A stretch of 64,000 nucleotides of DNA from JADJNY01 sp046349615 (GTDB taxonomy: Bacteria > Planctomycetota > UBA1135 > GCA-002686595): contig JAXMBZ010000001.1 in the NCBI GenBank assembly GCA_046349615.1, positions 558,001-622,000 on the forward strand, read 5' to 3'. Below, piece after piece: positions 63,432 through 64,000 of this stretch. The notes under the pieces were generated by a model. The model saw only the letters and a program-made list of their open reading frames with translations. It was not told the DNA's origin and made no database searches. How positions within the stretch are numbered: position 1 is the first letter of the stretch; each line of letters opens with the position of its first letter. A program made the translations under genes and the position numbers.

Positions 63432-64000
63432 GCCGCGCGCTGGGAACGGACGCGGCCGTCGGGCGCACGAGCTCGGCTCCGGCGCGCGTGCGGCTCGACG
63501 TCGAGGGCATGACCTGCGCGGCGTGCCAGGCTCACGTCCAGCGCGCGCTCGAGTCCGTTCCCGGCGTCCGGTCCGCGTCGGTGCAGCTCCTCTCGAACAG
63601 CGCGTCCGTGGAGTACGACCCGGCGCTCGCGGGCACGGACGCGATGCTCGCGGCCGTCGCGGACAGCGGCTACACCGCGTCGCTGCCGCCCGCGGGGAGG
63701 ACGGCGATCGAGGACGTCGAGGCGCTCGACCGCGAACGCGAAGCGGAGTATCGCGCGTTGCGCGTCCGCGCGCTCGCGACGCTCGCGATCGGCGCGCTCG
63801 TCATGCTCGCGAGCATGCCGCTCATGGATCCGGCTCACCACGGCGACGCCGCGGACCCGTTCATGCGCTGGACGATGGAGCGGATCGCGCCGATCGTGCG
63901 CGCGGTCCTTCCGTGGCTGCACGAACTGCCGAGCTCGTTCCTGTCGATCTTCCTCGTCGCGTCCACCGCGCTCGCGATGGGCTGGGCGGGCCGCGGCTTC
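63428..64000 (+). CDS. copA: Copper-exporting P-type ATPase, N-terminal part (runs off the window)
   Basis: An open frame from GTG 63428 to the window end (191 codons visible). It begins with an HMA domain (RLDVEGMTCAACQAHVQRALESVPGVRSASVQLL, Cys30 and Cys33), then a linker and the first transmembrane helices (LATLAIGALVMLASMPLM, SSFLSIFLVASTALAMGWAGRGF) of a CPx-type ATPase. It would use ATP to export Cu(I) across the membrane. The catalytic CPC, DKTGT and phosphatase motifs lie beyond the window. Coupled to the CopZ-like gene through a 4-bp overlap. Confidence 0.85.
   Translation, partial: MSRALGTDAAVGRTSSAPARVRLDVEGMTCAACQAHVQRALESVPGVRSASVQLLSNSASVEYDPALAGTDAMLAAVADSGYTASLPPAGRTAIEDVEALDREREAEYRALRVRALATLAIGALVMLASMPLMDPAHHGDAADPFMRWTMERIAPIVRAVLPWLHELPSSFLSIFLVASTALAMGWAGRGF

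Overview
The window is a very GC-rich bacterial chromosome segment whose genes have an almost fully G/C third codon position. It most likely comes from a planctomycete. The main pointers are the secreted protein at 22753-25266, with a Cys-rich C-terminal domain (FCFGD...CPC...GNGCANS) that I associate with Planctomycetota exoproteins, the many long secreted or lipoprotein genes of unknown role, pseudopilin-like paralogs, a tricorn protease homolog and a CHAT/TPR protein. Phylum placement is inference. There is no rRNA, CRISPR array, prophage or recognisable transposase. The only RNA gene is a tRNA-Ile(CAU) at 18132-18208.

Layout. 1-650: the end of a gene entering from the left, then two repeat families (a hairpin element found again at 11123-11228, and an inverted pair). 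645-6813: DUF4126 membrane protein, M20 peptidase, four GspG-like pseudopilin paralogs, a nucleotidyltransferase/small-protein pair and a flavin reductase. 6902-11084: SthA-type flavoprotein, outer-membrane-like lipoprotein, PPK2 kinase, sterol-desaturase-family hydroxylase. 11215-20919: 8-heme cytochrome with TPRs, SGNH hydrolase, M14 peptidase, tRNA, DUF1016 nuclease, DUF6438 lipoprotein. 21033-29941: sigma/anti-sigma pair, secreted Cys-domain protein, CHAT protease, CNNM/CBS transporter. 29949-33964: a three-gene minus-strand operon (HlyD-like adaptor, receiver-like TackOD1 zinc protein, BcsA/Alg8-like glycosyltransferase) that looks like an exopolysaccharide synthase. 34299-38846: permease-USP fusion, TerC, tandem USP, then a Cys-rich bufferin-like lipoprotein. 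38916-46246: CstA; a membrane protein / winged-helix regulator / UppS operon with two matching palindromic operators; SulP and DUF1275-STAS transporters. 46489-54861: tricorn protease, PAP2 phosphatase and three secreted unknowns. 54946-64000: VOC protein, RmuC, old yellow enzyme, beta-helix exoprotein, SDR/RidA pair, and a copper operon (CopZ-like chaperone and the start of CopA) running off the right end.

Two genome-wide signals stand out. First, many genes without a Shine-Dalgarno site carry a TA-N-N-(C/A/T)-T hexamer only 6-10 nt before the ATG, which suggests leaderless transcripts. Genes with a good Shine-Dalgarno lack it at that position. Second, transcription units commonly end in near-perfect 10-16 bp GC hairpins with little or no U-tract. 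The most interesting candidate systems are the TackOD1 exopolysaccharide operon, the GspG-like paralog family that has lost its prepilin cleavage site, the palindrome-controlled UppS operon, and the covarying hairpin repeat.
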